A DNA stretch of 64,000 nucleotides. It comes from Vreelandella arcis. GTDB lineage: Bacteria > Pseudomonadota > Gammaproteobacteria > Pseudomonadales > Halomonadaceae. A model generated the notes under the pieces. That model worked only from the letters and a program-made list of their open reading frames with translations, was not told the DNA's origin and made no database searches. Both the position numbers and the translations under genes were made by a program. This document shows, piece by piece, positions 1 through 8,636 of the stretch (position 1 is the stretch's first letter; the number at the start of each line of letters is the position of its first letter). The stretch is taken from positions 204,944 through 268,943 of the forward strand of contig NZ_FNII01000006.1 in NCBI RefSeq assembly GCF_900103865.1, written 5' to 3'.

Positions 1-800
1 CAGGTAAACATGTGGTAGTGGATAAGCCGTTCACCGTAACGCTTTCCGAAGCGAAGCAGCTCAAAACCTTAGCGACGAATAAAGAGCGTATGATCTCGGT
101 GTTTCATAATCGTCGTTGGGACAGCGACTTTTTGACCATCAAGGCGCTGCTTGAGGCGGGAACCTTGGGTCGGGTGACCGGTTTTGAGTCGCATTTTGAT
201 CGCTTTCGGCCTGAGGTGCGTGATCGCTGGCGGGAAAAAGCCACGCCAGGCGGCGGGATTTGGTACGACCTTGGCCCTCACTTGTTGGATCAAGCCTGTG
301 AACTATTTGGCATGCCAAATGCCATTTTGCTGGAGTTAGGTGCGCTACGTGAGGGCGCTAAGGCGGACGACGATTTCCTGGCGCTACTCGAGTATGACGG
401 TTTACGCGTCACACTTGCCGCAGGCACTCTGGTGGCCGAGCCGACGCCGCGTTTTCGGATTCACGGCACCCAAGGCAGCTTCATCAAATACGGCTTGGAT
501 CCGCAGGAAGATCGCTTGAAAGCTGGCGAGACGCCCGCGCCTCAGTGGGGTGAAGATACTCAACACGGTGTTTTGACGCTGCGAGACGGCTCGGAAGAAG
601 ACGCCCCGCTGGTGCGCCATGAACACCCCACCCAACCCGGCGATTATTTGGCCTATTACCAGGGTATTGCCAGCGCGATTCTCGATGAAGCGCCGCTGCC
701 GGTGAATATCGACGACGCGATGCGCAGTATGTCACTGCTAGAGGCGGGGCTCGATAGTCATCGCCAACGGCGTTGGATCTCGCTGAAAAACCACCTGTAA
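1..800 (+). CDS. Gfo/Idh/MocA-family NAD(P)-dependent oxidoreductase, 5' end outside window
   Basis: The frame is open from the first bases (codons begin at base 3), so the start lies upstream and the GTG at 12 is only an internal codon. The visible part begins just before GKHVVVDKPFTVTL, the conserved segment at the end of the Rossmann domain. The Lys after Asp (DKP) stands at the usual catalytic EKP/DKP position. The rest is the alpha/beta C-terminal domain (GGGIWYDLGPHLLDQA, residues 70-85 of the visible part), typical of YdgJ-like sugar or polyol dehydrogenases. About 100 N-terminal residues with the GxGxxG motif are missing. The substrate cannot be told from sequence. It ends before a strong terminator shared with the convergent nudE. 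Confidence 0.88.
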   Translation, partial: GKHVVVDKPFTVTLSEAKQLKTLATNKERMISVFHNRRWDSDFLTIKALLEAGTLGRVTGFESHFDRFRPEVRDRWREKATPGGGIWYDLGPHLLDQACELFGMPNAILLELGALREGAKADDDFLALLEYDGLRVTLAAGTLVAEPTPRFRIHGTQGSFIKYGLDPQEDRLKAGETPAPQWGEDTQHGVLTLRDGSEEDAPLVRHEHPTQPGDYLAYYQGIASAILDEAPLPVNIDDAMRSMSLLEAGLDSHRQRRWISLKNHL

Positions 801-817
801 GTAAACGCTTACTGAGT

Positions 818-844
818 GGGGCGACCGCTCGGTCGCCCCTTGTT
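818..844. terminator. Rho-independent terminator between convergent genes
   Basis: A 9-bp perfect GC-rich stem (818-826 with 831-839) closes a 4-nt loop and is followed by TTGTT on the plus strand. It lies between the convergent oxidoreductase and nudE stop codons, so it probably ends the upstream gene. The minus-strand side has no T run. Confidence 0.8.
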
Positions 845-1457
845 ACAGTAGATCGGTTTCCCTGTAGCGTTGCTCATCGCGCAGTTTATCGCGGGCGATG
901 TACAGCGCCGCGATTGCCCGGGCCTCGTGGAAATCCTCACGCAGTAGCAGGGCCGGCAGCTCTTCAATCGCGTGCGTTTCGACAATCAGCGGCTCGGGTT
1001 CATCGCCTGGCAGACGCTTGGGATAAAGATCCGTCGCTAGCAGCACCTGCATCCGATGGCGCATGTAGTTCGGCGCCAGGGAAAGCTCGGCAAGCGGTTC
1101 AATACGGTGCGCGCCCACCCCACACTCCTCCATTAACTCGCGGTTGGCGGCGGTGATGATATCTTCACCAGGATCCACCAAGCCTTTAGGAAGCGTCAGC
1201 ACATAGTCTTCAAACCCGGCGGCGTACTCGCGAATCAACAGCACGTGCTCGGGGTCAGGCATGGCCACCATCATCACGGCACCGCGGTCAGCACCGGTTA
1301 AACGTTCAAACTGACGCTCCTCACCGTTGGAAAAGCGCAAATCGAGTGATTCAACCTGAAACAAGCGGCTCTGCGCCACGGTAGTGCGCGTCAGAATCCG
1401 CGGCTTTTGGGGATAGCCGGATGAGGAATGATTGGCGGTGGGGTCGTGGCGGGGCAT
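843..1457 (-). CDS. nudE: ADP compounds hydrolase NudE
   Basis: Nudix hydrolase of 204 aa that cleaves ADP-ribose, NADH and Ap3A-type substrates in the cytosol. The Nudix box GX5EX7REUXEEXGU is complete: GLVDPGEDIITAANRELMEE, about residues 111-130. The N-terminal beta strands and the tail (FHEARAIAALYIARD) match NudE rather than RppH or MutT. It is divergent from yrfG and its 3' end abuts the terminator of the convergent oxidoreductase. The nudE-yrfG-hslR-hslO order is also found in enterics, which supports the assignment. The start used is ATG at 1457; no other start is better placed. Confidence 0.9.
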   Translation of the reverse strand: MPRHDPTANHSSSGYPQKPRILTRTTVAQSRLFQVESLDLRFSNGEERQFERLTGADRGAVMMVAMPDPEHVLLIREYAAGFEDYVLTLPKGLVDPGEDIITAANRELMEECGVGAHRIEPLAELSLAPNYMRHRMQVLLATDLYPKRLPGDEPEPLIVETHAIEELPALLLREDFHEARAIAALYIARDKLRDEQRYRETDLL

Positions 1458-1530
1458 CGTGCCTCCATGGCTGGTAAATGGCGGTTAGGCTACAATAGCA
1501 CGGCTTATAACATTCGCGATGGGAGCGGCA

Positions 1531-2184
1531 ATGATCGAGTGGAGTGAAATTGATACCGTACTACTAGACATGGACGGTACCCTGTTGGACTTGCACTTTG
1601 ATAGCCATTTCTGGCTAGAGCATTTGCCGCGGCGCTACGTTGAGCTTCACCAATTAGATGAGGCGACTCAAGACACCCTACGGGCCAGAATTATTGGCGA
1701 GCAGGGCACGCTCAACTGGTATAGCTTAGCCTATTGGAGCCGTGAACTCGGCGTCGATATCGTCGCCCTCAAGCGGGAAGTGCAGCACTTAATTGGCTTA
1801 CGCGGCGACGCCCTGGATTTTCTGACCTGGCTAAAGCAAGCCCACCCTCGTGTGGTGTTGGCGACCAATGCCGACCGTGCCAGCCTAGCGCTAAAACTAC
1901 CGCTGACGGGGTTGGAAAACTACCTGGATGCCATCATTTCATCAGAAGATGTGGGTGCGGCAAAAGAAGATCAAGCGTTTTGGGCGGCGTTACAAACGAT
2001 AGAACCCTTCGACCCGGCTCGGACGCTGTTTATCGACGATAACCCTCACGTTTTGGCGAGTGCCCGCATCTACGGTATTCAGTATTTGCTCGGCATTAAA
2101 CAGCCGGATAGCCAGCGGCCGGAGAAGGCGCTGGAGGAATTTATCGCCCTGGATCGATTTGCCCAACTGCTGCCCCGTGTTTAA
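1531..2184 (+). CDS. yrfG: GMP/IMP nucleotidase YrfG (HAD superfamily)
   Basis: HAD-superfamily phosphatase of about 217 aa. In E. coli the family dephosphorylates GMP and IMP. HAD motif I is DMDGTLLDL near the N-terminus, motif II is the ATNAD region, and motif III/IV is FIDDNPHVLASA with the metal-binding Asp pair. The ATG at 1519 is possible, but GGGAGCGG immediately before the ATG at 1531 is an obvious ribosome site, so I take 1531. It is followed after 18 bp by hslR and probably co-transcribed with it. Confidence 0.85.
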   Translation: MIEWSEIDTVLLDMDGTLLDLHFDSHFWLEHLPRRYVELHQLDEATQDTLRARIIGEQGTLNWYSLAYWSRELGVDIVALKREVQHLIGLRGDALDFLTWLKQAHPRVVLATNADRASLALKLPLTGLENYLDAIISSEDVGAAKEDQAFWAALQTIEPFDPARTLFIDDNPHVLASARIYGIQYLLGIKQPDSQRPEKALEEFIALDRFAQLLPRV

Positions 2185-2202
2185 GCAGCGAGGAGAGCGT
2201 CA

Positions 2203-2592
2203 ATGAGCGACAGCGTTCGCTTGGATAAATGGCTGTGGGCCGCCCGGTTTTTTAAAACCCGCGCCCTGGCCAAAAAAGCCATTGAAGGTGGCAAAGTGCA
2301 CTATGATGGTGCCCGTGCCAAAACCAGCAAAAATGTCGAACTAGGGGCGCTCATTAAAGTGCCTCAGGGCTGGGACGTGTTTGAGGTGGAAGTGACCGCA
2401 CTGTCCGACCAGCGGCGAGGTGCCTCGGAGGCTCGCAAGCTCTACACCGAAACCGAGGAAAGCGTTCAACACCGTGCCCGCGAGGCCGAAGCACGCCGGT
2501 TGAACAATCAAGTAATGCAGCATCCGCTTAAACGGCCTGATAAAAAGCAGCGTCGCGAAATTCAGCGTTTTCAACGCCATCAGGGTGAGTGA
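2203..2592 (+). CDS. hslR: Ribosome-associated heat-shock protein Hsp15 (S4 domain)
   Basis: A 129-aa basic protein with an N-terminal S4 RNA-binding domain (VRLDKWLWAARFFKTRALAK, about residues 5-24) and a lysine/arginine-rich C-terminal helix. Hsp15 binds free 50S subunits carrying nascent peptidyl-tRNA and helps recycle stalled ribosomes. The start has GAGGAG upstream. It sits between yrfG and hslO, the same order as in E. coli, suggesting a heat-shock-linked transcription unit. Confidence 0.92.
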   Translation: MSDSVRLDKWLWAARFFKTRALAKKAIEGGKVHYDGARAKTSKNVELGALIKVPQGWDVFEVEVTALSDQRRGASEARKLYTETEESVQHRAREAEARRLNNQVMQHPLKRPDKKQRREIQRFQRHQGE

Positions 2593-2633
2593 ATCCTTAC
2601 TGGCGTTCCCCCCCAATTCTGTAACGGTTTTTT

Positions 2634-3509
2634 ATGTCTGATCAAATCCAACGTTTTCTGTTCGACCACACCAACGTGCGCGGCGAGATCGTGACACTCG
2701 CCAACGCCTACCATGAAGTGCTGGATCGGCACGCCTATCCACCCGTGGTGAACCAGCAGCTTGGCGAGCTTTTAGCCGCCGTTGCGCTGCTGACCGATAC
2801 CGTCAAGCTGGATGGCACCCTGAGCATCGAAGTACGTGGCCAAGGCGTGCTGTCATTACTGATGGCCGAATCCAATCCCGGTGGTGAACTGCGGGCGATC
2901 GCGCGGATTGCCGACGGCGGCGATTTACCTAGCGAGTCCGCCAGCTTTCGCGAACTGGTAGGTAACGGGCAAATCGTGATTACCCTCGATCCGAGCGAAG
3001 GCAATCGCTACCAGGGCATCGTCGCGCTTGATCACGAGACGCTAAGCGGCTGCTTGGAGGCTTATTTCAGCCAGTCGGAACAGCTACCCACGCGGCTGTG
3101 GCTGGCCGCAGACGGTGAGCGGGCAGGGGGCTTATTATTACAACGCCTGCCCGATGCCTCGCAAAACCAGGATGTGGATGCCTGGGAACGTAGTGTGCAT
3201 CTCGCCGACACCATCAAACGCGAAGAGCTGCTCGGCCTTGAACAGCGCGAGGTACTCTACCGCCTCTACCACGAAGAAACCGTGCGGGTGTTTGACCCCA
3301 AAGCGCTACGCTTTGGCTGCACATGTTCCCGTGAGCGAATGAGCAATGCATTGTTGACTCTGGGCAGCGAGGAACTGCGTGATATTTTGCGCGAACAAGG
3401 CGAAATCGACACCCAGTGCCACTTTTGCCACACGAAATATCACTACACGGTCGCGGAAATTGAAAGTTTATTGGAAGACCCTGACGCACCGGCACCCACC
3501 ATTCATTGA
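2634..3509 (+). CDS. hslO: Redox-regulated chaperone Hsp33
   Basis: A 291-aa cytosolic holdase activated by oxidation. The N-terminal domain (about residues 1-180) carries typical motifs such as [13 protein letters not shown]. The C-terminal redox switch has the zinc-binding cysteine pairs CTC (near residue 229) and CHFC (near residue 263), i.e. CXC and CXXC. Length and Cys spacing agree with active Hsp33. It follows hslR after 41 bp and ends before a terminator at 3676. Confidence 0.94.
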   Translation: MSDQIQRFLFDHTNVRGEIVTLANAYHEVLDRHAYPPVVNQQLGELLAAVALLTDTVKLDGTLSIEVRGQGVLSLLMAESNPGGELRAIARIADGGDLPSESASFRELVGNGQIVITLDPSEGNRYQGIVALDHETLSGCLEAYFSQSEQLPTRLWLAADGERAGGLLLQRLPDASQNQDVDAWERSVHLADTIKREELLGLEQREVLYRLYHEETVRVFDPKALRFGCTCSRERMSNALLTLGSEELRDILREQGEIDTQCHFCHTKYHYTVAEIESLLEDPDAPAPTIH

Positions 3510-3675
3510 TTTTGTAGTCGTGGCCGTAAACGTACCGGGTTAATGCACCATTCGCGGGCGCGAGTCATAGCAGTGAGTTGGGCGATTCGGCCAAACGGCT
3601 GTTTGAAAAAATACTGCGCCGCAACACAAAATATGGTGTCAATGTCGTAGTTTAACTACAAGATATTTGCTTTAG

Positions 3676-3703
3676 GCCCCCGTTTTCCGGGGGCTTTCTT
3701 TTT
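3676..3703 (+). terminator. Rho-independent terminator upstream of pckA
   Basis: A 7-bp stem (GCCCCCG/CGGGGGC) with a 5-nt loop is followed by a T-rich tract (TTTCTTTTT). It lies in the 304-bp gap between hslO and pckA and probably ends the hslO transcript. The rest of that gap shows only a short GTAGTTTAACTAC palindrome at about 3646 and no gene. Confidence 0.85.
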
Positions 3704-3813
3704 GCCATAATGCGCCGGACTTAAGCGCCCAGCCACGAGCCGGGATGAACTTTTGAAAGGCGTCGGTGACGCCCGGTAAACGAGAAAAGCGGCCGCAAGG
3801 CCCAGGAATCGAC

Positions 3814-5370
3814 ATGACCACGACTCAAGCCGCTCATCAAGCCCACGTTAACCTCTGCAGCGCCGAACTGATCGAGCGCGCCGTGGCCCGTGGCGAAGGC
3901 CGCCTGTCAGCTAACGGTGCTCTGGTAGTGAACACGGGCGTTCGTACCGGCCGTTCACCGAAAGACCGCTTTATCGTTGATGAACCGTCTACCCGTGATA
4001 GCATTGATTGGGGTAGCGTCAACCGGCCTTTCGATGCCGACAAGTTCTCCGCACTGTGGGCGCGCGTCGAAGACTATCTCGGCACGCGCGAGCACTTTAC
4101 CTCCGAGCTGCACGTGGGCAGCGATTCCGTCCACTACCTACCGGTGCGGGTCAGTACCGAAACGGCCTGGCAAAACCTGTTCGGGCGCACCATGTTTGTC
4201 CGCCCCCAGGCTTTCAACCCGGCCGTGAAAGACGAGTGGACGATTCTCAACGCTGCCGATTTTGTCTGTGACCCAAGCCGTGACGGCACCCCCTCAGATG
4301 GCTGTGTGATCATTAACTTCGCCGAGAAGAAGGTGCTTATCGCCGGTATGCGCTACGCCGGTGAAATGAAGAAAGCCATGTTCTCGGTGCAAAACTTCCT
4401 GCTGCCCGACGCCGATGTGCTGCCCATGCACTGTTCCGCCAATGTCGGTGAAGATGGCGAAACCTGCCTGTTCTTCGGCCTCTCCGGCACCGGTAAAACC
4501 ACCCTGTCCGCCGACCCGGCCCGTTACCTGATCGGTGACGACGAACATGGCTGGGGTGACGGTACCGTGTTCAACATGGAAGGCGGCTGCTACGCCAAGT
4601 GCATCGACCTGTCCGAGAAAAACGAGCCGGTCATCTGGAACGCCATCAAGTTCGGCACCGTGCTTGAAAACGTCGTACTCGACGACCATCGCGAGCCGGA
4701 TTACGTCGACGATAGCCTGACGCAAAACTCGCGGGCAGCTTACCCGCTGGAGCATATTGAAAAGCGCGTGCCTGAAAATCTGGCGGGCGAGCCAAGCGCC
4801 ATCGTTTTCTTGACCTGCGACATGTCCGGCGTGCTGCCACCAGTCTCCGTGCTATCAAAGGAAGCGGCGGCGTACCACTTCTTGTCAGGTTACACCGCTA
4901 AGGTGGGCTCCACCGAAATGGGTTCTTCGGAAGGGCTAGCGGCAACGTTTTCTACCTGCTTTGGTGCACCGTTTTTCCCACGCCCTGCACGCGAATACGC
5001 TGACCTGCTGGTCAAGCGTGTCGCTAAGAAAGATGCCCAGGTGTACCTGGTCAACACCGGCTGGACCGGCGGGGCCTACGGTGAAGGTGGCTCGCGCTTC
5101 TCGATCCCGACGACCCGTGCGATCATCAGCGCGATCCAGTCCGGCGTGCTGCGCGATGTGCAGACCAAGCATATTGATGGGCTGAACCTGGACGTGCCGG
5201 TGGCAGTGCCAGGTGTTGAAACACGCTTGCTCGACCCCCGCGATACTTGGGAAGACCGAGCAGCCTACGATCGTCATCGCAAAGAGTTGGCGAGCAAATT
5301 CGTCGACAACTTTAAGAAGTTTGAGGGCGTTAGCCCGGCCATTCTTCAGGCGGGGCCGCAGGTAACCTAA
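3814..5370 (+). CDS. pckA: Phosphoenolpyruvate carboxykinase (ATP)
   Basis: A gluconeogenic enzyme converting oxaloacetate + ATP to PEP + CO2 + ADP in the cytosol. The P-loop [11 protein letters not shown] and the metal/ATP segment [20 protein letters not shown] are intact, as are the substrate-binding [10 protein letters not shown] near the N-terminus and the C-terminal [12 protein letters not shown]. An in-frame GTG lies at 3766, but the ATG at 3814 has AGGAA six bases upstream and gives the family-typical length (518 aa), so I use it. A single-gene unit is likely, with terminators on both sides (3676 and 5421). Confidence 0.95.
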   Translation: MTTTQAAHQAHVNLCSAELIERAVARGEGRLSANGALVVNTGVRTGRSPKDRFIVDEPSTRDSIDWGSVNRPFDADKFSALWARVEDYLGTREHFTSELHVGSDSVHYLPVRVSTETAWQNLFGRTMFVRPQAFNPAVKDEWTILNAADFVCDPSRDGTPSDGCVIINFAEKKVLIAGMRYAGEMKKAMFSVQNFLLPDADVLPMHCSANVGEDGETCLFFGLSGTGKTTLSADPARYLIGDDEHGWGDGTVFNMEGGCYAKCIDLSEKNEPVIWNAIKFGTVLENVVLDDHREPDYVDDSLTQNSRAAYPLEHIEKRVPENLAGEPSAIVFLTCDMSGVLPPVSVLSKEAAAYHFLSGYTAKVGSTEMGSSEGLAATFSTCFGAPFFPRPAREYADLLVKRVAKKDAQVYLVNTGWTGGAYGEGGSRFSIPTTRAIISAIQSGVLRDVQTKHIDGLNLDVPVAVPGVETRLLDPRDTWEDRAAYDRHRKELASKFVDNFKKFEGVSPAILQAGPQVT

Positions 5371-5420
5371 TCATAGGTTTCGCGTGTAAGGTTAGAACGT
5401 TAGCACCACTCAGGTGTCAG

Positions 5421-5451
5421 AAAAGGGTAGCGCTGCAGCGCTACCCTTTTT
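5421..5451 (+). terminator. Rho-independent terminator after pckA
   Basis: A long near-perfect palindrome AAAAGGGTAGCGC-TGCA-GCGCTACCCTTTTT lies 50 bp after the pckA stop. The arms end in A and T runs, so it can terminate in both directions. Its position also argues against an upstream msrB start at 5414. Confidence 0.9.
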
Positions 5452-5500
5452 CAATGGGCGTGTTGATATGCGCCTTTTTGACCGTGATGGGAGTTGGCTT

Positions 5501-5998
5501 ATGAAACGTCGTCACTTTTTAGGTCTGACCGGGCTCACTGGGCTCGCTGGGTTTATTCCCGGCCTGTCGTTTGGTTTTCCGCGGCTTGATCTTGAAGCGG
5601 CTCCTGGCTTAGAGAAGCTCGAGCTCAGCGAGTCTGAATGGCGAGAGCGGCTCTCGGACGAAGCGTTTGAGGTGCTGCGTGAGGCGGGCACCGAGCCGGC
5701 CTTCTCAAGCCCGCTGGATCAGGAAGAAGGTGAGGGTGGATACCGCTGTGCAGGCTGCGACCTGCTGCTGTTTACTAGCGCAATGAAATACGATTCGGGC
5801 ACCGGCTGGCCGAGCTTTTTCGAACACGTTGAAGGGCATCTGCTCAGCGAACTAGATTTCAAAATGGTGTGGCCGCGCACCGAGTATCATTGCGCTCGCT
5901 GCGGTGGTCACCAAGGTCATGTGTTTGAAGATGGGCCCGAGCCGACCGGGCTGCGCTGGTGTAACAATGGTGTCGCGCTCAGGTTCGTGCCTGCGTAA
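5501..5998 (+). CDS. msrB: Peptide-methionine (R)-S-oxide reductase with Tat signal
   Basis: A 165-aa MsrB that reduces methionine-R-sulfoxide in proteins. From the ATG at 5501 (GGGAG upstream) it begins MKRRHFLGLTGLTGLAGF, a twin-arginine-type signal with a hydrophobic stretch, so the enzyme is probably exported folded to the periplasm. The MsrB domain has two zinc CXXC pairs (CAGC, CARC), the GTGWPSF substrate loop and the catalytic Cys in RWCNNGVALRF, in place of the more common RYCxNxxSLRF. The resolving Cys was not sought. Export probably needs a membrane electron donor, as for MsrP-type systems; that is inference. Confidence 0.88.
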   Translation: MKRRHFLGLTGLTGLAGFIPGLSFGFPRLDLEAAPGLEKLELSESEWRERLSDEAFEVLREAGTEPAFSSPLDQEEGEGGYRCAGCDLLLFTSAMKYDSGTGWPSFFEHVEGHLLSELDFKMVWPRTEYHCARCGGHQGHVFEDGPEPTGLRWCNNGVALRFVPA

Positions 5999-6143
5999 TC
6001 ACATCTTGCTGGGTGGGCGTTTGGACGACCGTCGCAATGAAAGAGCGTGAGGTGGTAGGCGTATCGCCCAAGCCATGCCAGCCGTGATGGGATTATGGTA
6101 CCTTGTTAGCACTTATTAGTGCTGCATGAGTTATTAGTCATTT

Positions 6144-8492
6144 ATGGATGTTAATCAGCGTATTATTTCTCGCTTAGCCGTCGAGCTAAACGTTCGGCCT
6201 GAGCAGGTCTCCGCCACAGTGGCGCTTCTGGACGGCGGCGCTACCGTGCCGTTTATCGCCCGCTATCGTAAAGAAGCCACCGGGGCGTTAGACGATACCC
6301 AGCTTCGTCAACTTGATGAACGCCTGCGCTACTTGCGCGAGCTGGAAGAACGCCGCGAAACGGTTCTTGCCGCCATTGATGAACAAGGCAAGCTGGACGC
6401 GACACTCAAGGCCGCGATTGACTCGGCTGAAACCAAACAGCGCTTGGAAGACTTATACCTACCGTTTAAGAAAAAGCGCCGCACCAAAGCGCAAATTGCC
6501 CGCGAGGCAGGCCTTGAGCCGTTGGCCGATGCGCTGTTGGCCGATCCAACGCTCACCCCGGAAAGCGAAGCTGCTAGTTATTTGCGCCCAGCAGAAGGCG
6601 ATATACCCGCTATTGACGATGCTAAAGCTGCCCTGGATGGCGCCAAACAAATCCTTATGGAGCGTTTTGCCGAAGACCCCGAGCTGATCGGCCAGCTACG
6701 CGAACGGCTTTGGCAAGACGGTGAGCTAAGCGCTCGTGTGCTGGACGGCAAGCAGGAGGAGGGCGCTAAGTTCTCAGACTACTTTGAGCACGATGAGAAA
6801 CTCGCCAAAGCGCCATCTCACCGTGCCCTGGCAATGTTCCGGGCGCGCAACGAAGGCGTGCTAAGCCTGTCGATTCGCCTTCCCGGCGAAGAAGAGGCCC
6901 CCGTTCATCCCGCCCAAGTCGCCATTGCCAAGCAGTTTGGCATCAGCGACCAGAATCGCCCGGCGGATAAATGGTTAGCCGAAGTAGTGCGCTGGACATG
7001 GCGCGTCAAACTTTACACCGCCCTGGAAACCGAGCTGCTAGGGCGCTTGCGTGAGCAGGCCGAGAAAACCGCCATCGACGTGTTTGCCGCCAACCTAAAA
7101 GACTTGCTGCTGGCTGCGCCAGCGGGGCAAAAAGTCACCTTGGCGATTGACCCGGGCTTGCGAACCGGTTGCAAAGTAGCCGTGGTTGATGCCACCGGAC
7201 AATTTATCGACCAAGCGACGATTTACCCCCACGCACCGCAAAACCGTTGGGATGACGCGCTAGCCGAGTTGGCCAAGCTGGTGAAACAGCACGGCGTACA
7301 GCTGATTGCGGTGGGTAACGGCACCGCCAGCCGTGAAACCGATAAACTGGCTGGCGAGCTGCTTAAGGCGCTTGCGCCCGATCAGCGGCTAAGCAAGGTC
7401 ATGGTGAGCGAAGCGGGCGCCTCGGTTTACTCTGCCTCGGAATACGCCTCTAAAGAGCTACCAGACCTTGACGTGACCGTGCGCGGGGCGGTGTCGATAG
7501 CCCGTCGCCTGCAGGATCCCCTGGCCGAGTTGGTCAAAATCGAGCCTAAATCGATTGGCGTTGGCCAGTATCAACACGATGTCTCCCAGGTGCAGCTTTC
7601 CCGCAGCCTGGAAGCGGTCATCGAAGATTGTGTTAACGCCGTGGGGGTCGATCTCAATACTGCGTCCAGCGCGCTGCTATCTCGCGTGGCCGGGCTAAGC
7701 GCAGCGATTGCGGATAACATCGTCGCCCAGCGTAACGTCCAGGGGGCATTCAAAAGCCGACAAGCGCTTTTAGACGTCAGCCGCCTCGGGCCCAAAACCT
7801 TTGAGCAGTGCGCCGGCTTTTTGCGTATTCATCAAGCGGAAAACCCACTGGATGCCAGCGCCGTTCACCCGGAAGCCTATGTCGTCGTCGAGCGTATGGC
7901 GAAACAAAGCGGTCGTAACGTGAAAGGCTTAATCGGCGATAGTGCAACGCTTAAAACATTGAAGCCTGGCGACTTTGCCGACGAGCGCTTTGGCGTGCCC
8001 ACGGTCAGCGATATTCTTAGCGAGCTGGATAAACCCGGCCGCGATCCGCGCCCTGAATTTAAGGCCGCTGAATTCCGCGAAGGGGTCGAAACGCTTAAGG
8101 ATCTCAAGCTTTCGATGGTGCTGGAAGGCACGGTCACCAACGTGACGCACTTCGGCGCCTTTGTCGATATTGGCGTTCATCAGGATGGCCTGGTGCATAT
8201 TTCGGCGCTCTCCGACCGCTTTATCGACGACCCGCGTAGCGTGGTCAAGGCGGGCGACATCGTCACCGTGAAAGTCATGAGCGTGGATATTCCGCGCAAG
8301 CGGGTGGGGCTTTCCATGCGTTTGGATGACGAGCCGGAAACTGAGCAAAATGGCGATCGCCAGAGTTCTCGCGATGAACAGCCGCGCAAGCCTTCGCGTA
8401 GCGATAAGCGACAAGCCAATAAACCCAGCGAATCACCCGCCGCAGTGGGGGCGCTTGGCGCAGCGCTGCTCAAAGCCAAGCAAGGCAAATAG
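6144..8492 (+). CDS. tex: RNA-binding transcription accessory protein Tex
   Basis: A 782-aa Tex/YhgF protein. In order: N-terminal Tex helical domain (VPFIARYRKEATGALDD near residues 35-51), YqgF-like RNase H fold (LAIDPGLRTGCKVAVVD about 335-351), helix-hairpin-helix segment (NTASSALLSRVAGLSA about 508-523), and C-terminal S1 RNA-binding domain (VTNVTHFGAFVDIGVHQDGL about 662-681). The tail is charged and low-complexity. It binds RNA and affects transcription and transcript stability. The length matches the family. A small GCACTTATTAGTGC palindrome lies just upstream. Confidence 0.95.
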   Translation: MDVNQRIISRLAVELNVRPEQVSATVALLDGGATVPFIARYRKEATGALDDTQLRQLDERLRYLRELEERRETVLAAIDEQGKLDATLKAAIDSAETKQRLEDLYLPFKKKRRTKAQIAREAGLEPLADALLADPTLTPESEAASYLRPAEGDIPAIDDAKAALDGAKQILMERFAEDPELIGQLRERLWQDGELSARVLDGKQEEGAKFSDYFEHDEKLAKAPSHRALAMFRARNEGVLSLSIRLPGEEEAPVHPAQVAIAKQFGISDQNRPADKWLAEVVRWTWRVKLYTALETELLGRLREQAEKTAIDVFAANLKDLLLAAPAGQKVTLAIDPGLRTGCKVAVVDATGQFIDQATIYPHAPQNRWDDALAELAKLVKQHGVQLIAVGNGTASRETDKLAGELLKALAPDQRLSKVMVSEAGASVYSASEYASKELPDLDVTVRGAVSIARRLQDPLAELVKIEPKSIGVGQYQHDVSQVQLSRSLEAVIEDCVNAVGVDLNTASSALLSRVAGLSAAIADNIVAQRNVQGAFKSRQALLDVSRLGPKTFEQCAGFLRIHQAENPLDASAVHPEAYVVVERMAKQSGRNVKGLIGDSATLKTLKPGDFADERFGVPTVSDILSELDKPGRDPRPEFKAAEFREGVETLKDLKLSMVLEGTVTNVTHFGAFVDIGVHQDGLVHISALSDRFIDDPRSVVKAGDIVTVKVMSVDIPRKRVGLSMRLDDEPETEQNGDRQSSRDEQPRKPSRSDKRQANKPSESPAAVGALGAALLKAKQGK

Positions 8493-8636
8493 TCGCGCGT
8501 CATGAAAAGCTGTGTCTTGAAAAACCATGGTTGCCGCCATATCCTGCTGGCTATTTTTAATGGGTAGGCGTTGGCATTACCACACGATTTCACCAAGGCC
8601 CGTGTGTGCGGGCCTTACTGACAAGGAGTGTTCACC

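Noticed and set aside
3766..3813. Upstream GTG start for pckA
   Set aside because: It adds 16 Lys/Arg/Pro-rich residues not found in the family, and the ATG at 3814 has the better ribosome site.
5414..5500. Upstream start for msrB
   Set aside because: It would cover the pckA terminator hairpin and place sequence in front of the Tat signal.
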